Below are positions 1 to 8,602 of a DNA stretch of 64,000 nucleotides, piece by piece. The position numbers and the translations under genes are program-made. The notes under the pieces were generated by a model. The model did not search any database. It saw nothing but the letters and a program-made list of their open reading frames with translations, and was not told where the DNA came from. The stretch is from the NCBI GenBank assembly GCA_965247775.1, contig OZ252031.1, positions 1,178,001-1,242,000 on the forward strand, read 5' to 3'. This stretch comes from G965247775 sp965247775 (lineage in GTDB: Bacteria; Chloroflexota; Dehalococcoidia; Bin125). Numbering within the stretch: position 1 is the stretch's first letter; every line of letters begins with the position of its first letter.

Positions 1-513
1 GCCTTGGAGCAAGCCGGCAGCGCTACCACCCCGCCGATCTCCATCGACAACCGCCGCGTTGATCTGGAGATCCGGGTCCAAGTCCTGCCGCCCGACGGCG
101 TCGCCCTCGAAGACCCCGGCGCCCGCGTTGATGTGCGGGTCAGTCTCGACACCATCACCGAGGAAGCCGTCCTGAGCGTCCCCGTCCAACTCGTCGCCCT
201 CCCCACCGATCTCGAAGCCCGCGTCGACCCGGCACGCGTCGCGATCCGCGTCCGCGGCCCCGCCCCGGCTCTCGCCGAACTTGACTCCACCGCCTTCCGC
301 GTCACCGTTAGCGCCGTCGGCGTGCCCCCCGGCCTGCGCTCGGCCCCCGTGCGCGTCGCCTTCAGCGGCGACTTGGAGATCGTCTCCGTCACCCCCGCCG
401 AGGTCAGCCTAGAGATCACTCGGCTGCCTCAGGAGGAGGAGGAGGAGAGTGAAACGGACGGCACAGAGGCGGAAGAGGCGCCTCCCCCCGACGACGCCGG
501 CGCGGCAAACTAG
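1..513 (+). CDS. YbbR/CdaR-like domain protein, C-terminal part
   Basis: The frame is open from base 1 to a TAG at 511-513, so the true start lies outside the window; the TTG at 4 is just the first possible start codon inside it. About 170 residues are visible: beta-rich, Val/Pro-rich repeats (for example around VDVRVSLDTITEEAVLSVPV) that resemble YbbR domains, followed by an acidic tail of Glu-rich sequence. In the CdaR family YbbR domains sit outside the membrane and regulate the diadenylate cyclase CdaA; that role is inferred from the family. The gene ends 5 bp before der. Assignment rests on repeat character only, without the N-terminal membrane anchor. Confidence 0.55.
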   Translation, partial: ALEQAGSATTPPISIDNRRVDLEIRVQVLPPDGVALEDPGARVDVRVSLDTITEEAVLSVPVQLVALPTDLEARVDPARVAIRVRGPAPALAELDSTAFRVTVSAVGVPPGLRSAPVRVAFSGDLEIVSVTPAEVSLEITRLPQEEEEESETDGTEAEEAPPPDDAGAAN

Positions 514-518
514 ATGCA

Positions 519-1913
519 GTGATGCCTCCCCCACCCAACGCCCCCGCGCAACCCGCCGCCGAGAACTCGCCCTCCGCGCCCCCGGCTGTCGCCGCCCCCC
601 TCATCGCCCTCGTCGGCCGCCCCAACGTGGGCAAGTCCACGCTCTTCAACCGCCTCGTGCGCGGCCGTCGCGCCATCGTCCAGGATCTCCCCGGCACCAC
701 CCGCGACCGGCTCTACGGCGAGGCCGAATGGCGCGGCCACCACTTCCGCGTCGTCGATACCGGCGGCCTCCTGGGCGAGCAGCTCGCCGGCCCCTACGCC
801 GACGAGGTCGCCGCGCAGGTCCACCAAGCCCTCAGCGAAGCCGACGCCATCTGTCTCATCGTCGACGTCCAAGCCGGTCCCCTCCCCGCCGACGCCCAGA
901 TCGCCGCCCTCCTCCGTGACGCCGCCCAGCCCGTCTACCTCCTCGCGAATAAAGCCGACAACGACGCTCTCGCCGGCAACGCCGCCAGCTTCTACGAACT
1001 CGGCCTCGGCCACCCCCGCCCCCTCAGCGCCCATCACGGCCTGGGCGTGGCCGATCTCCTCGATGACGCCGTCGACTGGCTGCCCCATGCCCCTCTCTCC
1101 CTCCGGCCCGCCGTCTGCCATCTCGCCATCGCCGGCCGCCCCAACGTTGGCAAGTCCTCCATCGTCAACGCCCTCCTCCAGGACGAGCGCATGATCGTCA
1201 GCCCCGTCGCCGGCACCACCCGCGACGCCATCGACACCCCCCTCGACTTCCGCGGCCAGCGCATTGACCTGATCGACACCGCCGGCATGCGCCGCCGTGG
1301 CCGCATCGCCGTCGGGCCGGAAAAGTCCTCCGTCCGCCGCGCCCGCACCGCCATCGGCCGTGCGGATGTCGTCGCCGTCGTCATCGACGCCGCCGAGGAC
1401 ATCAGCGCGCAGGACCAGCATGTCCTGGGCATGGCCCTGGACGCGCAGAAGGGCGTCATCCTCGTCCTCAACAAGGCCGACCTCATCGCCGGCGACGCCG
1501 AAGTCATCGACCGCCGCCGTCGCCAGATGACCTGGCGCTCCCGCTTCGTCCCCTGGGCCCCCGTCATCTGGACCTCCGCCCGCACCGGGGAGCACCTGCC
1601 TGAGATCCTCCACGCCGCCCTGCGCATCCGCCAGGAGCGCGCCCGGCGCGTCCCCACCGGCCCGCTCAACGCTCTCCTCAAGCGCGCCACGATCGCCCAC
1701 CCGCCGGCGGCGTTTCACGGCCGCGCGATCAAGTTCTTCTACGCCACCCAGGCCGAGGTCGATCCACCCACCTTCGTCTTCTTCTGCAACTACCCCCAGG
1801 GCATCCACTTCTCCTATGAGCGCTATCTCGCTCGCCGCATCCGCGCGGAGTTCGGCTTCGGCGGCACCGCCATCCGGCTATTCTTCCGGCAGCGGGGCGG
1901 CGGCAGTGCCTGA
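519..1913 (+). CDS. der: Ribosome biogenesis GTPase Der (EngA)
   Basis: This is a double-GTPase required for assembly of the 50S ribosomal subunit. Two P-loops are visible, GRPNVGKS at residues 33-40 and again at 206-213, with DTGG at 80-83 and NKAD at 144-147 for the first G domain and DTAG and NKAD for the second. A C-terminal KH-like region follows. At 464 residues it is the usual length plus a short Pro/Ala-rich N-terminal extension. Start is GTG 519 or the adjacent ATG 522. It heads der-plsY-gpsA, an order common in several phyla. Confidence 0.97.
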   Translation: MMPPPPNAPAQPAAENSPSAPPAVAAPLIALVGRPNVGKSTLFNRLVRGRRAIVQDLPGTTRDRLYGEAEWRGHHFRVVDTGGLLGEQLAGPYADEVAAQVHQALSEADAICLIVDVQAGPLPADAQIAALLRDAAQPVYLLANKADNDALAGNAASFYELGLGHPRPLSAHHGLGVADLLDDAVDWLPHAPLSLRPAVCHLAIAGRPNVGKSSIVNALLQDERMIVSPVAGTTRDAIDTPLDFRGQRIDLIDTAGMRRRGRIAVGPEKSSVRRARTAIGRADVVAVVIDAAEDISAQDQHVLGMALDAQKGVILVLNKADLIAGDAEVIDRRRRQMTWRSRFVPWAPVIWTSARTGEHLPEILHAALRIRQERARRVPTGPLNALLKRATIAHPPAAFHGRAIKFFYATQAEVDPPTFVFFCNYPQGIHFSYERYLARRIRAEFGFGGTAIRLFFRQRGGGSA

Positions 1914-1981
1914 AGACGCCCCGCTGCCTGGCGCGTCGCCGCCGGTCAGCCCGGCGCCCCTGTCCCGAATTGAGGTCGAGT

Positions 1982-2689
1982 GTGGTTGAGGCCTGGATCG
2001 CCGCCCTCGCTGCCGGCTACCTCATCGGCTCCGTCCCCAGCGGCCTTTGGATCGGCCGTCTCGTCGCCGGCGTCGACTTGCGCAGCGGCGGCAGCGGCAA
2101 GGTCGGTGCCACCAACGCCTTCCGCCGCCTCGGCCTGCGCTGGTCCCTCCTGATCTTCCTGCTCGACCTCGGCAAAGGGGCGCTGCCCGTCGCCATCATC
2201 CTCATCGCCTTCGACAGCCCCACCGCCGAGACGCTCGCCGGCCTCGCCGCTATCGTCGGCCACGTCTACCCCCTCTACGCAGGGTTCCGGGGTGGGCGCG
2301 CCGCCGCCACCGGCTTCGGCGCCGTTATCGTCCTGACCCTCAGCGCCGGCCTCATCGCCCTCGTCACCGCCATGACCGTCCTCGCCATCACCCGCATCAT
2401 GTCCCTCAGCGTCATCCTGGCAGTCACGGTCTCCGGCGTGACCCAGGGCCTGCTCGTTGCCTACGGCGGTGAACCTGACGCCTACTACGGCTTTGCCGTC
2501 GCCTCCTGGCTCATCGTCCTTTTCGCCCACCGCGACAACATCCAGCGCCTCGCCGCCGGCACCGAGCGCGTCATCGGCCGGCCCGCTCCCCCCGGCTCCG
2601 ATTCCCCGCCGCCCCGCCAGGCTGCCGAGACCCTGCCGCGCCTGGCGGAGTCCGAGGCCCCGCCGCCCCGCGCGAACTCGGAGGTCTGA
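1982..2689 (+). CDS. plsY: Glycerol-3-phosphate acyltransferase PlsY
   Basis: PlsY is a membrane enzyme that acylates glycerol-3-phosphate from acyl-phosphate, the first step of phospholipid synthesis. About 235 residues with several hydrophobic segments. The three family motifs are visible: GSVPSGLWIG near the N terminus, GSGKVGATNAFR, and GHVYPLYAGFRGGRAAATG. The last normally reads GFKGGKG..TG, so both lysines are Arg or absent here. A Pro-rich cytoplasmic tail follows. Start chosen as GTG 1982; an upstream in-frame TTG at 1970 is possible. The stop is separated from the gpsA GTG by one base, so the two are probably translationally coupled; GpsA supplies the substrate. Confidence 0.93.
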   Translation: MVEAWIAALAAGYLIGSVPSGLWIGRLVAGVDLRSGGSGKVGATNAFRRLGLRWSLLIFLLDLGKGALPVAIILIAFDSPTAETLAGLAAIVGHVYPLYAGFRGGRAAATGFGAVIVLTLSAGLIALVTAMTVLAITRIMSLSVILAVTVSGVTQGLLVAYGGEPDAYYGFAVASWLIVLFAHRDNIQRLAAGTERVIGRPAPPGSDSPPPRQAAETLPRLAESEAPPPRANSEV

Positions 2690-2690
2690 A

Positions 2691-3719
2691 GTGCGCGCCC
2701 TCGTTGTCGGCGCGACTTCCTGGGGGTGCACCCTGGCCCTGCAGCTGCACCGCGCCGGCAGCGACGTTGTGGTGCTCTGCCGGGACGAACCTGAGGCCCA
2801 GCGACTCGCCGCCGAGCGCGAGAACCGCCGCCTCCTCCCCGGCATCCCCCTCCCGGACGCGCTCGACTTCACCGCCGACCCCGCGGCCGCCGGCCCCCTC
2901 CACGCCGTCTTCCTCGCCGTTCCCCTCCAGCGTCTGCGGGCGAACCTCCCCAGCGTCCTCGCCCTCGGCCCCGATCCCCTGCCCCCGATCGTCAACGCCG
3001 CCAAGGGCCTGGAAGTGGGCAGCGACCTGCGCGGCTCCCAGGTCATCGCTCGGACGCTCGCTGCCGCCGGCCGCTCCGCCTCCGTCGCCGCCCTCTCGGG
3101 ACCCAACATCGCTCGCGAAGTCGCCTTGGAGCAAGTCACCGCCACCGTCGTCGCCGGCCCCGACCCGGCGATTCTCGCCATGCTCCGCACGATGCTCATG
3201 ACCCCCGCCTTCCGCGTCTATACCAATGACGACATCGTCGGGGCTGAACTCGGCGGGGCCCTCAAGAACATCATCGCCATCGGCGCCGGCATCGGCGACG
3301 CGCTGAACGTCGGCGCCAACGGCCGCGCCGCTTTCCTCACCCGTGGCCTCGCCGAAATCGCCCGTCTGGGCGTCGCGCAGGGCGCGCAGCCTCTCACCCT
3401 CGTCGGCCTCGCCTGCCTCGGCGATCTCCTCGCCACCGCCATCAGTCCCCGCTCACGCAACCGCTACGTCGGCGAGCAACTCGGCCACGGCCGCGCCCTG
3501 AACGACATCCTCGCCGGCATGGTTCATGTCGCCGAGGGCGTCGAGACCACCCGCGCCGCCCACGACATGGCTCGCGCCTCCGGCGTCGAGATGCCCATCA
3601 TCGCCGCCATGCATCGCGTCCTCTTCGAAGGCCAGCCCCCCACCGACGCCATCCGTGGCCTCATGACCCGCGCCGCTCAGGACGAGCGCGCCGGTCTGCC
3701 TTCGTTCTTTCCGCCCTGA
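2691..3719 (+). CDS. gpsA: NAD(P)-dependent glycerol-3-phosphate dehydrogenase
   Basis: This soluble enzyme reduces dihydroxyacetone phosphate to sn-glycerol-3-phosphate for PlsY. The 342 residues begin with the nucleotide-binding fold (GATSWG at residues 7-12, where GAGSWG is usual), and contain the catalytic-lysine motif GGALKNIIAIGAG and the NGRAAFLTRGLAE segment typical of GpsA. The start is GTG 2691, one base after the plsY stop; longer in-frame ORF upstream is the shadow of plsY. Third gene of the der-plsY-gpsA unit. Confidence 0.95.
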   Translation: MRALVVGATSWGCTLALQLHRAGSDVVVLCRDEPEAQRLAAERENRRLLPGIPLPDALDFTADPAAAGPLHAVFLAVPLQRLRANLPSVLALGPDPLPPIVNAAKGLEVGSDLRGSQVIARTLAAAGRSASVAALSGPNIAREVALEQVTATVVAGPDPAILAMLRTMLMTPAFRVYTNDDIVGAELGGALKNIIAIGAGIGDALNVGANGRAAFLTRGLAEIARLGVAQGAQPLTLVGLACLGDLLATAISPRSRNRYVGEQLGHGRALNDILAGMVHVAEGVETTRAAHDMARASGVEMPIIAAMHRVLFEGQPPTDAIRGLMTRAAQDERAGLPSFFPP

Positions 3720-3761
3720 GCCCTCTGCCCCTGCCCCTGGCCGCTCTCCCTGCCGCGGGCG

Positions 3762-3773
3762 TATGCTGACCGG
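3762..3773 (+). promoter_or_regulatory. Probable -10 element of a leaderless transcript (HEAT gene)
   Basis: TATGCT at 3762-3767 is followed by exactly 6 nt and then the GTG at 3774. That spacing would place the transcription start at or next to the start codon. No clear -35 is seen. The same hexamer-6 nt-start layout precedes recO, relA and comM. Confidence 0.45.
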
Positions 3774-4781
3774 GTGACCGACCGTAACGCTACGCGCCCC
3801 GCAAACGGCGGCGCACCGCCCCAGCCTCCTCCCCCCCCCGAGCCCGACGCCGGGCCCACCCCCGACCAGGTGTTTGCCGCCCTGGCCGACGGCGACTCCG
3901 ACCTCGGCCCCGAGCAACTCGCCGTCATCAGCGACCTCGACGCCGCCGGCGCCCGCGGATGTACGGAGGCCCTCGCCCAACTCGACGCCCCTGCCCGCTT
4001 CGCCCTCCTCGACCGCCTCGTCGAGACCGAACGATCGAGCGCCTTGCTCGACTTCTCCGCCATCTTCCGCCGCGCCCTCGCTGATGACGACCCCGCCGTG
4101 CGCGCTCTCGTGGCGGGCGGGCTGGCCCTCAGCGAAGCCCCGGAGGTCGTCCCCCACCTCCTCTCCGTCGCCCGGGACGACCCCGACGAAAACGTCCGCT
4201 CCGAAGCCGCCATCGCCCTCGCCGGCTTCGCCTTGCGCGCCGAACTCGGCCAGCTCCCCGCCTCCCTGGGGCAGCGCCTGATCGACACCCTGCACAGCCT
4301 CGCCGTCGATCCCGCCGAGGACCCCATCGTCCAGGCCGGCGCCCTCGCCAGCGTCGGCGTCGTCCGCGCTCCGTGGGTCCAGGACCTCATCTACGATGCC
4401 TACGAGTCGTCCGAGCCCGCCCTCCGCATCGGCGCCCTCCAGGCCATGGGCCGTACCGCCGACGAGTATTGGCTCCCCACCCTCGTTAACGATATGGACA
4501 GCACCGACGACGACGAACGCGTCGCCGCCGCCCGCGCCGCCGGCGACATCGGCAACGACGACGCCCTCGCCCCGCTCGCCGAACTCCTCGACGGTGACGC
4601 GCTCGACGTCGTCGAGGCCGCCGCCGCCGCGATCGGCGAGATCGGCGGCCCCGTCGCCGCTGAGCACCTGGAGCCCTACCGCTCCCACCCGGACCCCGGC
4701 GTCCGCGCCGTCATGCAAGCCGCCATCGAGCAGGCCGGCTTCAGCGATGATCCGCTCGGTTTCGGCGACCTCACAGGATAA
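3774..4781 (+). CDS. HEAT-repeat protein
   Basis: A 335-residue acidic soluble protein. After a disordered Pro-rich N terminus (about residues 1-30) there are successive alpha-helical repeats with the pattern DPAVRALVAGGLALSE, DENVRSEAAIALAGF and DDERVAAARAAGDIGNDDAL, characteristic of HEAT/PBS-lyase repeats. Such proteins are scaffolds for protein-protein contact; no specific partner can be read from the sequence. It is followed after 3 bp by a Nudix gene, so the two are probably cotranscribed. Start is GTG 3774, supported by the -10-like TATGCT just upstream. Confidence 0.85.
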   Translation: MTDRNATRPANGGAPPQPPPPPEPDAGPTPDQVFAALADGDSDLGPEQLAVISDLDAAGARGCTEALAQLDAPARFALLDRLVETERSSALLDFSAIFRRALADDDPAVRALVAGGLALSEAPEVVPHLLSVARDDPDENVRSEAAIALAGFALRAELGQLPASLGQRLIDTLHSLAVDPAEDPIVQAGALASVGVVRAPWVQDLIYDAYESSEPALRIGALQAMGRTADEYWLPTLVNDMDSTDDDERVAAARAAGDIGNDDALAPLAELLDGDALDVVEAAAAAIGEIGGPVAAEHLEPYRSHPDPGVRAVMQAAIEQAGFSDDPLGFGDLTG

Positions 4782-4784
4782 GCG

Positions 4785-5249
4785 GTGACCCACAGCGCCC
4801 CCTTCCGCACCCGCCAGGCCGTCTCCGCGGGCGGCGTCGTCTATCGGCGCGCCGGCGACGGCCTGGAGGTCCTCCTGTTGCAGACGCCAGGGGGCGTCTG
4901 GGGCCTCCCCAAAGGCACCCCCGATCACGGCGAAACCCTGCTCCAAACCGCCCGGCGCGAGGTCCGCGAGGAGACCGGCCTGGAGGTTGCCGCCGAGGAG
5001 AAGGTCGGCGCCATCGACTACTGGTTCGTGCGCGCCGAGCAGCGCGAGCGCCTCCATAAGTTCGTCCACTTTTGGATCATGCGCCCCGTCGGCGGGCGCC
5101 TCGACCAGCACGACCACGAACACGTCAGCGTCCGCTGGTTCCCCCTCTCCGAAGCCTTGCGCCGCGTGACGCACCGGAACTCCGCCCAGATCCTCGAACG
5201 CGCCGCCGACCTCCTTATTGCCCGTGACGCCGCCGCGGCCGGGGCCTAG
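4785..5249 (+). CDS. Nudix hydrolase
   Basis: A 154-residue Nudix protein. The full Nudix box is present at about residues 44-66, running from GTPDHGE through REVREETGLE, with the metal-binding glutamates intact. The family cleaves nucleoside diphosphates linked to another moiety. The compact size, absence of extra domains and the WGLPKG lead-in resemble the Ap4A hydrolase/MutT-like group, but substrate cannot be assigned. GTG start 3 bp after the HEAT gene stop indicates one transcript. Confidence 0.9.
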   Translation: MTHSAPFRTRQAVSAGGVVYRRAGDGLEVLLLQTPGGVWGLPKGTPDHGETLLQTARREVREETGLEVAAEEKVGAIDYWFVRAEQRERLHKFVHFWIMRPVGGRLDQHDHEHVSVRWFPLSEALRRVTHRNSAQILERAADLLIARDAAAAGA

Positions 5250-5283
5250 ACTGGCGCCTGCGGCGGCGCAACGGGGACGGGCC

Positions 5284-5850
5284 ATGACGACGATCGAGTC
5301 AGACGTCATCGCCAGCGGGAGCTACGTGCGGCTGCGCCGGAAGCGGCTGTCCGACGCTCCCAATGACTACGCCTGGCGTCGCGATCCCGTCCTCGCCCGC
5401 TACGACGCCGCCCGCCCCACCCAGCTCACCTACGAAGAGTTCCTCGCCACCTACACCGAGGAACTCCTCCACCCCCAGCGCTTCCGCCGCACCTACGCCG
5501 TCGAGGACCCCAGCGCCCTCCATATCGGCAACGCGATGTACTACAACATCGACCTCCAGCGCCGTGAGGCCGAACTCGGCATCACCATCGGCAACCCTGC
5601 CTACTGGAGCCGCGGCTGTGGCAGCGAAGCCGTCGACCTCCTCATTGACCACGTCTTCACCGCAACGGCCCTCGCCCGCATCTATCTGCACACCCTGGAC
5701 TGGAACGTCCGCGCCCAGCGCGCCTTCGAGAGCGCCGGCTTCCGGCAGATCGGCCGCAGCCGCCGCGGCGAGCACCGCTTCCACGTCATGGAACTGCGTC
5801 GCGAATGGCGCTGGGACCGCGAGTACGCCCGTCGCGCCATCTCCCGCTGA
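5284..5850 (+). CDS. GNAT-family N-acetyltransferase (RimJ/RimL type)
   Basis: About 188 residues with the layout of RimJ/RimL-like acetyltransferases: an N-terminal LRRKRLSDAPNDYAWRRDP segment, the strand IGNAMYYNIDLQRREAELGI, the acetyl-CoA loop around YWSRGCGSEAVDLL and the C-terminal NVRAQRAFESAGFRQIGR motif. The family acetylates N-terminal or side-chain amines on proteins or small molecules; the substrate is not evident. Start is ATG 5284, preceded by a G-rich stretch that may serve as ribosome binding site; an in-frame GTG upstream would only overlap the Nudix gene. Confidence 0.88.
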   Translation: MTTIESDVIASGSYVRLRRKRLSDAPNDYAWRRDPVLARYDAARPTQLTYEEFLATYTEELLHPQRFRRTYAVEDPSALHIGNAMYYNIDLQRREAELGITIGNPAYWSRGCGSEAVDLLIDHVFTATALARIYLHTLDWNVRAQRAFESAGFRQIGRSRRGEHRFHVMELRREWRWDREYARRAISR

Positions 5851-5883
5851 GCGCCGGTGCTCGGACCGGCCGTCGCACGACCG

Positions 5884-6318
5884 TCAGCCTTCCCGCGACG
5901 GCAGCGCCACCACCCCTCTTCCCGGCGTCGTCTTCTGCCCCTCCGCGCTCTCCCCCCACACCTCCACCTCCACCAAGTGCTCGCCCCCCTCCACCGACTT
6001 CCCCGTCACCCGCCCCCGCAACGTGTACGCCAGCCCCGGCACGTCCATCCCCCGGTACGAGCACGCCACCCGCTTCACCCGGCCCCCCGGCGCCGCAAAC
6101 CGGTGCAGCAGATCTCCCAGCCAGGCATGTTTCAGCGCCCCGTGCACGATCACTCCCTGCAGCCCCGTCCCTTCGGCGAAATCCTTGTCGTAGTGGATCT
6201 GATAGAAGTCGCCCGACCCCGCTGCCCAGTGCACCAGCTGCTGCGTGGTTGGCTGCTTCACCACTTCCGGAATCGCCTCCCCCTCGCGCACGTCCTCGTA
6301 GTAGATCTGCTCCGCCAT
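5884..6318 (-). CDS. MaoC-like hot-dog dehydratase
   Basis: A 144-residue single hot-dog domain. The hydratase-2 signature is visible at residues 36-49 as GDFYQIHYDKDFAE, with the catalytic Asp37 and His42 in place, and HGALKHAWLGDLL follows. The family hydrates enoyl thioesters. It lies 4 bp downstream of the gene for the FAS1-type partner, and such pairs commonly form a heterodimeric (3R)-enoyl thioester dehydratase as in mycobacterial HadAB. That pairing is inferred. Confidence 0.88.
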   Translation of the reverse strand: MAEQIYYEDVREGEAIPEVVKQPTTQQLVHWAAGSGDFYQIHYDKDFAEGTGLQGVIVHGALKHAWLGDLLHRFAAPGGRVKRVACSYRGMDVPGLAYTLRGRVTGKSVEGGEHLVEVEVWGESAEGQKTTPGRGVVALPSREG

Positions 6319-6322
6319 CGCG

Positions 6323-6856
6323 CTACCCCCCTTTCCGCAGCGTCCCGTAGCTGATGTCGGTGCCGCGCATCACCGCTACCACGTCCCCGGCCTCGTTGCG
6401 ATACGTCGCCGCGTTTACCTGGATCAGCATCGGCCCGCCCAGCGCCTGGCTGTATCGCTCCGATAACGACTCCAGCTGCGACGACCCTGTCAGCACGTCG
6501 CCGGCGCAGATCGGCGCCCCCATGTACTCCACGTCCGTACCGCCGTTCAGCATCAGCGTGTAGGGCGACGGCACCCGCGCGTAGGCCTGCGGCGGCGCCC
6601 CGGATGTCGGGTCGCAGGTCACCGGATCGAACACCGGCGTTCCCAAATAGCCCGGGGGCGCCGGCAGGTCCCGCAAGCCCCGCCGCTGCGCCTCCGCCCG
6701 GTCGTAGTAGACGGGGTCTTCGTACCCCACCGCCCGCGCGAACATGCGCACCCCCGTCGACGTCACTTCATACGTCACCGACTCCCCCGCGACCCCGATC
6801 TCCGCCCGCATGGCATCCGTGATCACGGACTCCAGCGCGTCCGTTGCTTCGGCCAT
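6323..6856 (-). CDS. FAS1-like dehydratase / MaoC N-terminal domain protein
   Basis: A 177-residue partner of the downstream MaoC protein. It shows the N-terminal FAS1-like dehydratase pattern: VTSTGVRMFARAVGYEDPVY, then PPGYLGTPVF and a NGGTDVEYMGAPICAGDVL segment. The catalytic Asp/His pair lies in the partner, so this subunit is likely structural and substrate-binding. Start is ATG 6856, with a GGAGGA sequence just upstream on the minus strand; the frame is open further 5' but without coding character. Divergent from the lipoprotein gene at 6951. Confidence 0.85.
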   Translation of the reverse strand: MAEATDALESVITDAMRAEIGVAGESVTYEVTSTGVRMFARAVGYEDPVYYDRAEAQRRGLRDLPAPPGYLGTPVFDPVTCDPTSGAPPQAYARVPSPYTLMLNGGTDVEYMGAPICAGDVLTGSSQLESLSERYSQALGGPMLIQVNAATYRNEAGDVVAVMRGTDISYGTLRKGG

Positions 6857-6950
6857 CGCATTCCTCCATGTCGCCCGCAGAATAGAGGAAGCCGCCGCCG
6901 CCGACCGCTCCCGACATCCTCCCAAGCCGCGCGCGTGCGACCATGCCTCC

Positions 6951-7577
6951 ATGCGCCTCATCCTCGTCGCTCTGCTCGCCGCCCTGGCCACGGCCGCCTG
7001 CACAGACGACGACACCGCCCTCGAGCCCGATCCCGGCGCGCAGTCCGATAGGACCCTGGCCGACTTCGTCTTCGACCCCATCATCGAGCGCGTCCCCGGT
7101 CCCGAGGATCACGACGTCGTCCGGGGCCGCGCCGAGGTCCTCGCCGCCGACGTCGTCGCCGCCCGCCTCACCTCCTGCGAGGCCGCTGCCCGCCTCTACA
7201 CCCCCGCCGCCTTTTCCGATGCCGAAGCCGCGCCGGCCGCCTGGCTCGCCGTCCGTTCCCGCGTCCTCGCCGGCCTCGGCCCCTCCCTCATCGCCGGCTC
7301 CGACGGCAGCGAGGTCCAAGGCTTCGACGACTCCGGATTCCAGGAGCGCTTTCGCGACGGCAGCAACCAGGTCCGCCACCTCGCCGCCGCCGTGCAGGCC
7401 GGCGCCAGCCTGGGCCCCGCCGCCGCCGTCCTCCACCGCGTGCTTCGTCCCGACACCCCCCAGGACGAAGCCCTCAACGATGTCGCCGTCGTCCTCGGCG
7501 CCGCGCTCCTCGCCCGGGACCTGCCCCCCCGCGACGCCGGCGACTGGATCCGCACCAACGTCTGCAACGCCCCCTAG
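6951..7577 (+). CDS. Putative lipoprotein of unknown function
   Basis: The 208-residue product has a clear lipoprotein signal peptide: MRL, a hydrophobic stretch, then the lipobox ALATAAC with the lipidated Cys at about residue 17. The mature part is Ala/Asp-rich and helical, with two further cysteines (ARLTSCEAAARL and TNVCNAP) that might pair. I do not recognise the family. It is divergent from the MaoC pair, and its TAG (7575-7577) shares three bases with the CTA stop of the convergent PHP gene. Confidence 0.75.
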   Translation: MRLILVALLAALATAACTDDDTALEPDPGAQSDRTLADFVFDPIIERVPGPEDHDVVRGRAEVLAADVVAARLTSCEAAARLYTPAAFSDAEAAPAAWLAVRSRVLAGLGPSLIAGSDGSEVQGFDDSGFQERFRDGSNQVRHLAAAVQAGASLGPAAAVLHRVLRPDTPQDEALNDVAVVLGAALLARDLPPRDAGDWIRTNVCNAP

Positions 7578-8245
7578 CCCTGCGGCGCCGGCACCGCGTA
7601 TTCCTGTCCCGTTGCCATGTCCACGGCGTAGAAGCGACCACCCTGTAGCTCCGCCACCAGTTGTTGCCACGTCTCGATCCGCTCCGCTTCGAAGTACGTC
7701 GCCACCGTGCCGATGTCGTGCACCGCGTGCGAGTCGGTCCCCGCCGTCCCCGGCAGCCCCATCCCTGCGCTCAGCTCCAGGCTGAACCGATTCTCCCGCT
7801 CGCTCCCCCGCCCGTTCAGCACCTCCAGCGCCACGCAGTGCGGATAGGCGGGATTCTCCGCTGCGCGCTCCAGCCCCCGCCGCCAGGATTCCGGCTCGTC
7901 CTTCCAGGGGATCTGTCGCCGGTACGGATGCGCCGCCACCAGGCAGCCGCCCCGCTCCTCTACGTGCGCCGCCAGCCGCCCCACCCGATGCATCCCGAAG
8001 ACGTACTTCTCCACCCCGAAGGCCAGGATGTGTCCGTCGTCCGTGCTGATCTCCACCCCTGGAAGCACCACGAACTCGTGTCGCTCCGCCATCGCCGCCA
8101 CCTCCGTCGGGTCCCACACCGCGTCGTGCTCCGTCAGGCAGACCCCGTCCAGCCCCAGCCCCTTCGCCCGCTCGACGAGGTCGTTCGGGTCCAGCACCGA
8201 ATCGTGCGACCGCGGCCAGGTATGGTTGTGCAGGTCCAACAGCAT
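7574..8245 (-). CDS. PHP-domain metal-dependent phosphoesterase
   Basis: 223 residues of PHP fold. Metal ligands are visible in order: HNH at residues 6-8, TEHD at 38-41, GVEIS near 63-67, AAHPYR, and GTDSHAVHD near the C terminus. The family hydrolyses phosphoesters in nucleotides or small phosphorylated metabolites; the stand-alone type here resembles YciV/RNase AM-like enzymes but is shorter, so the substrate is open. Start is ATG 8245; the frame upstream lacks PHP sequence. It is divergent from the nuo operon. Confidence 0.9.
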   Translation of the reverse strand: MLLDLHNHTWPRSHDSVLDPNDLVERAKGLGLDGVCLTEHDAVWDPTEVAAMAERHEFVVLPGVEISTDDGHILAFGVEKYVFGMHRVGRLAAHVEERGGCLVAAHPYRRQIPWKDEPESWRRGLERAAENPAYPHCVALEVLNGRGSERENRFSLELSAGMGLPGTAGTDSHAVHDIGTVATYFEAERIETWQQLVAELQGGRFYAVDMATGQEYAVPAPQG

Positions 8246-8355
8246 CGTCCGCGCTTCCCCTCCCCCGCGCCGCTCGGGCTGCCGGATGCGCCAAACGGGC
8301 CCCAGACGGAGCCCGCTCACGCCAAGTCTACGGACCCGCGACCGCTCCCTCAACC

Positions 8356-8384
8356 CGGCAGCGTTGTCGCCGGCAGCGTTGTCG
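8356..8384 (+). repeat. Short tandem duplication in the nuo upstream region
   Basis: The 14-mer CGGCAGCGTTGTCG occurs at 8356-8369 and again at 8371-8384, a 15-bp period. It lies between the divergent PHP gene and the nuo promoter. Its role is unknown; it could be a paired protein-binding site or replication slippage. Confidence 0.6.
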
Positions 8385-8450
8385 GTCGGCCCCACCCGAA
8401 CGGCCGCATCTCCGGGCTCACGACCGCCCTCTCCCCCCCACCCATCTTCG

Positions 8451-8479
8451 TTGAGGCACGCTCAGGCCGGTGGTAGAAT
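8451..8479 (+). promoter_or_regulatory. Sigma70-type promoter of the nuo operon
   Basis: TTGAGG at 8451-8456 and TAGAAT at 8474-8479 are separated by 17 bp, close to the housekeeping consensus. It sits about 124 bp before nuoA in the 357-bp gap between the PHP gene and nuoA. No other gene is seen in that gap. Confidence 0.7.
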
Positions 8480-8546
8480 CGCCCCACGCGAAGGATTTCA
8501 CAAGCGATCGACCGTTCCCCCGGCTCCGGCCGGCCTTCGCCAGGAC

Positions 8547-8571
8547 GGCGCCCCGCCGGGAGCGGGGCGCC
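8547..8571 (+). promoter_or_regulatory. Strong hairpin in the nuoA leader
   Basis: GGCGCCCCGC at 8547-8556 pairs perfectly with GCGGGGCGCC at 8562-8571 across a 5-nt loop. It lies 31 nt before the nuoA GTG and lacks a downstream T tract, so it may be an mRNA-stabilising or translation-modulating structure, not a terminator. Confidence 0.5.
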
Positions 8572-8602
8572 GCCACGCGACACGCGGATCGAGGCGCCAC
8601 TG

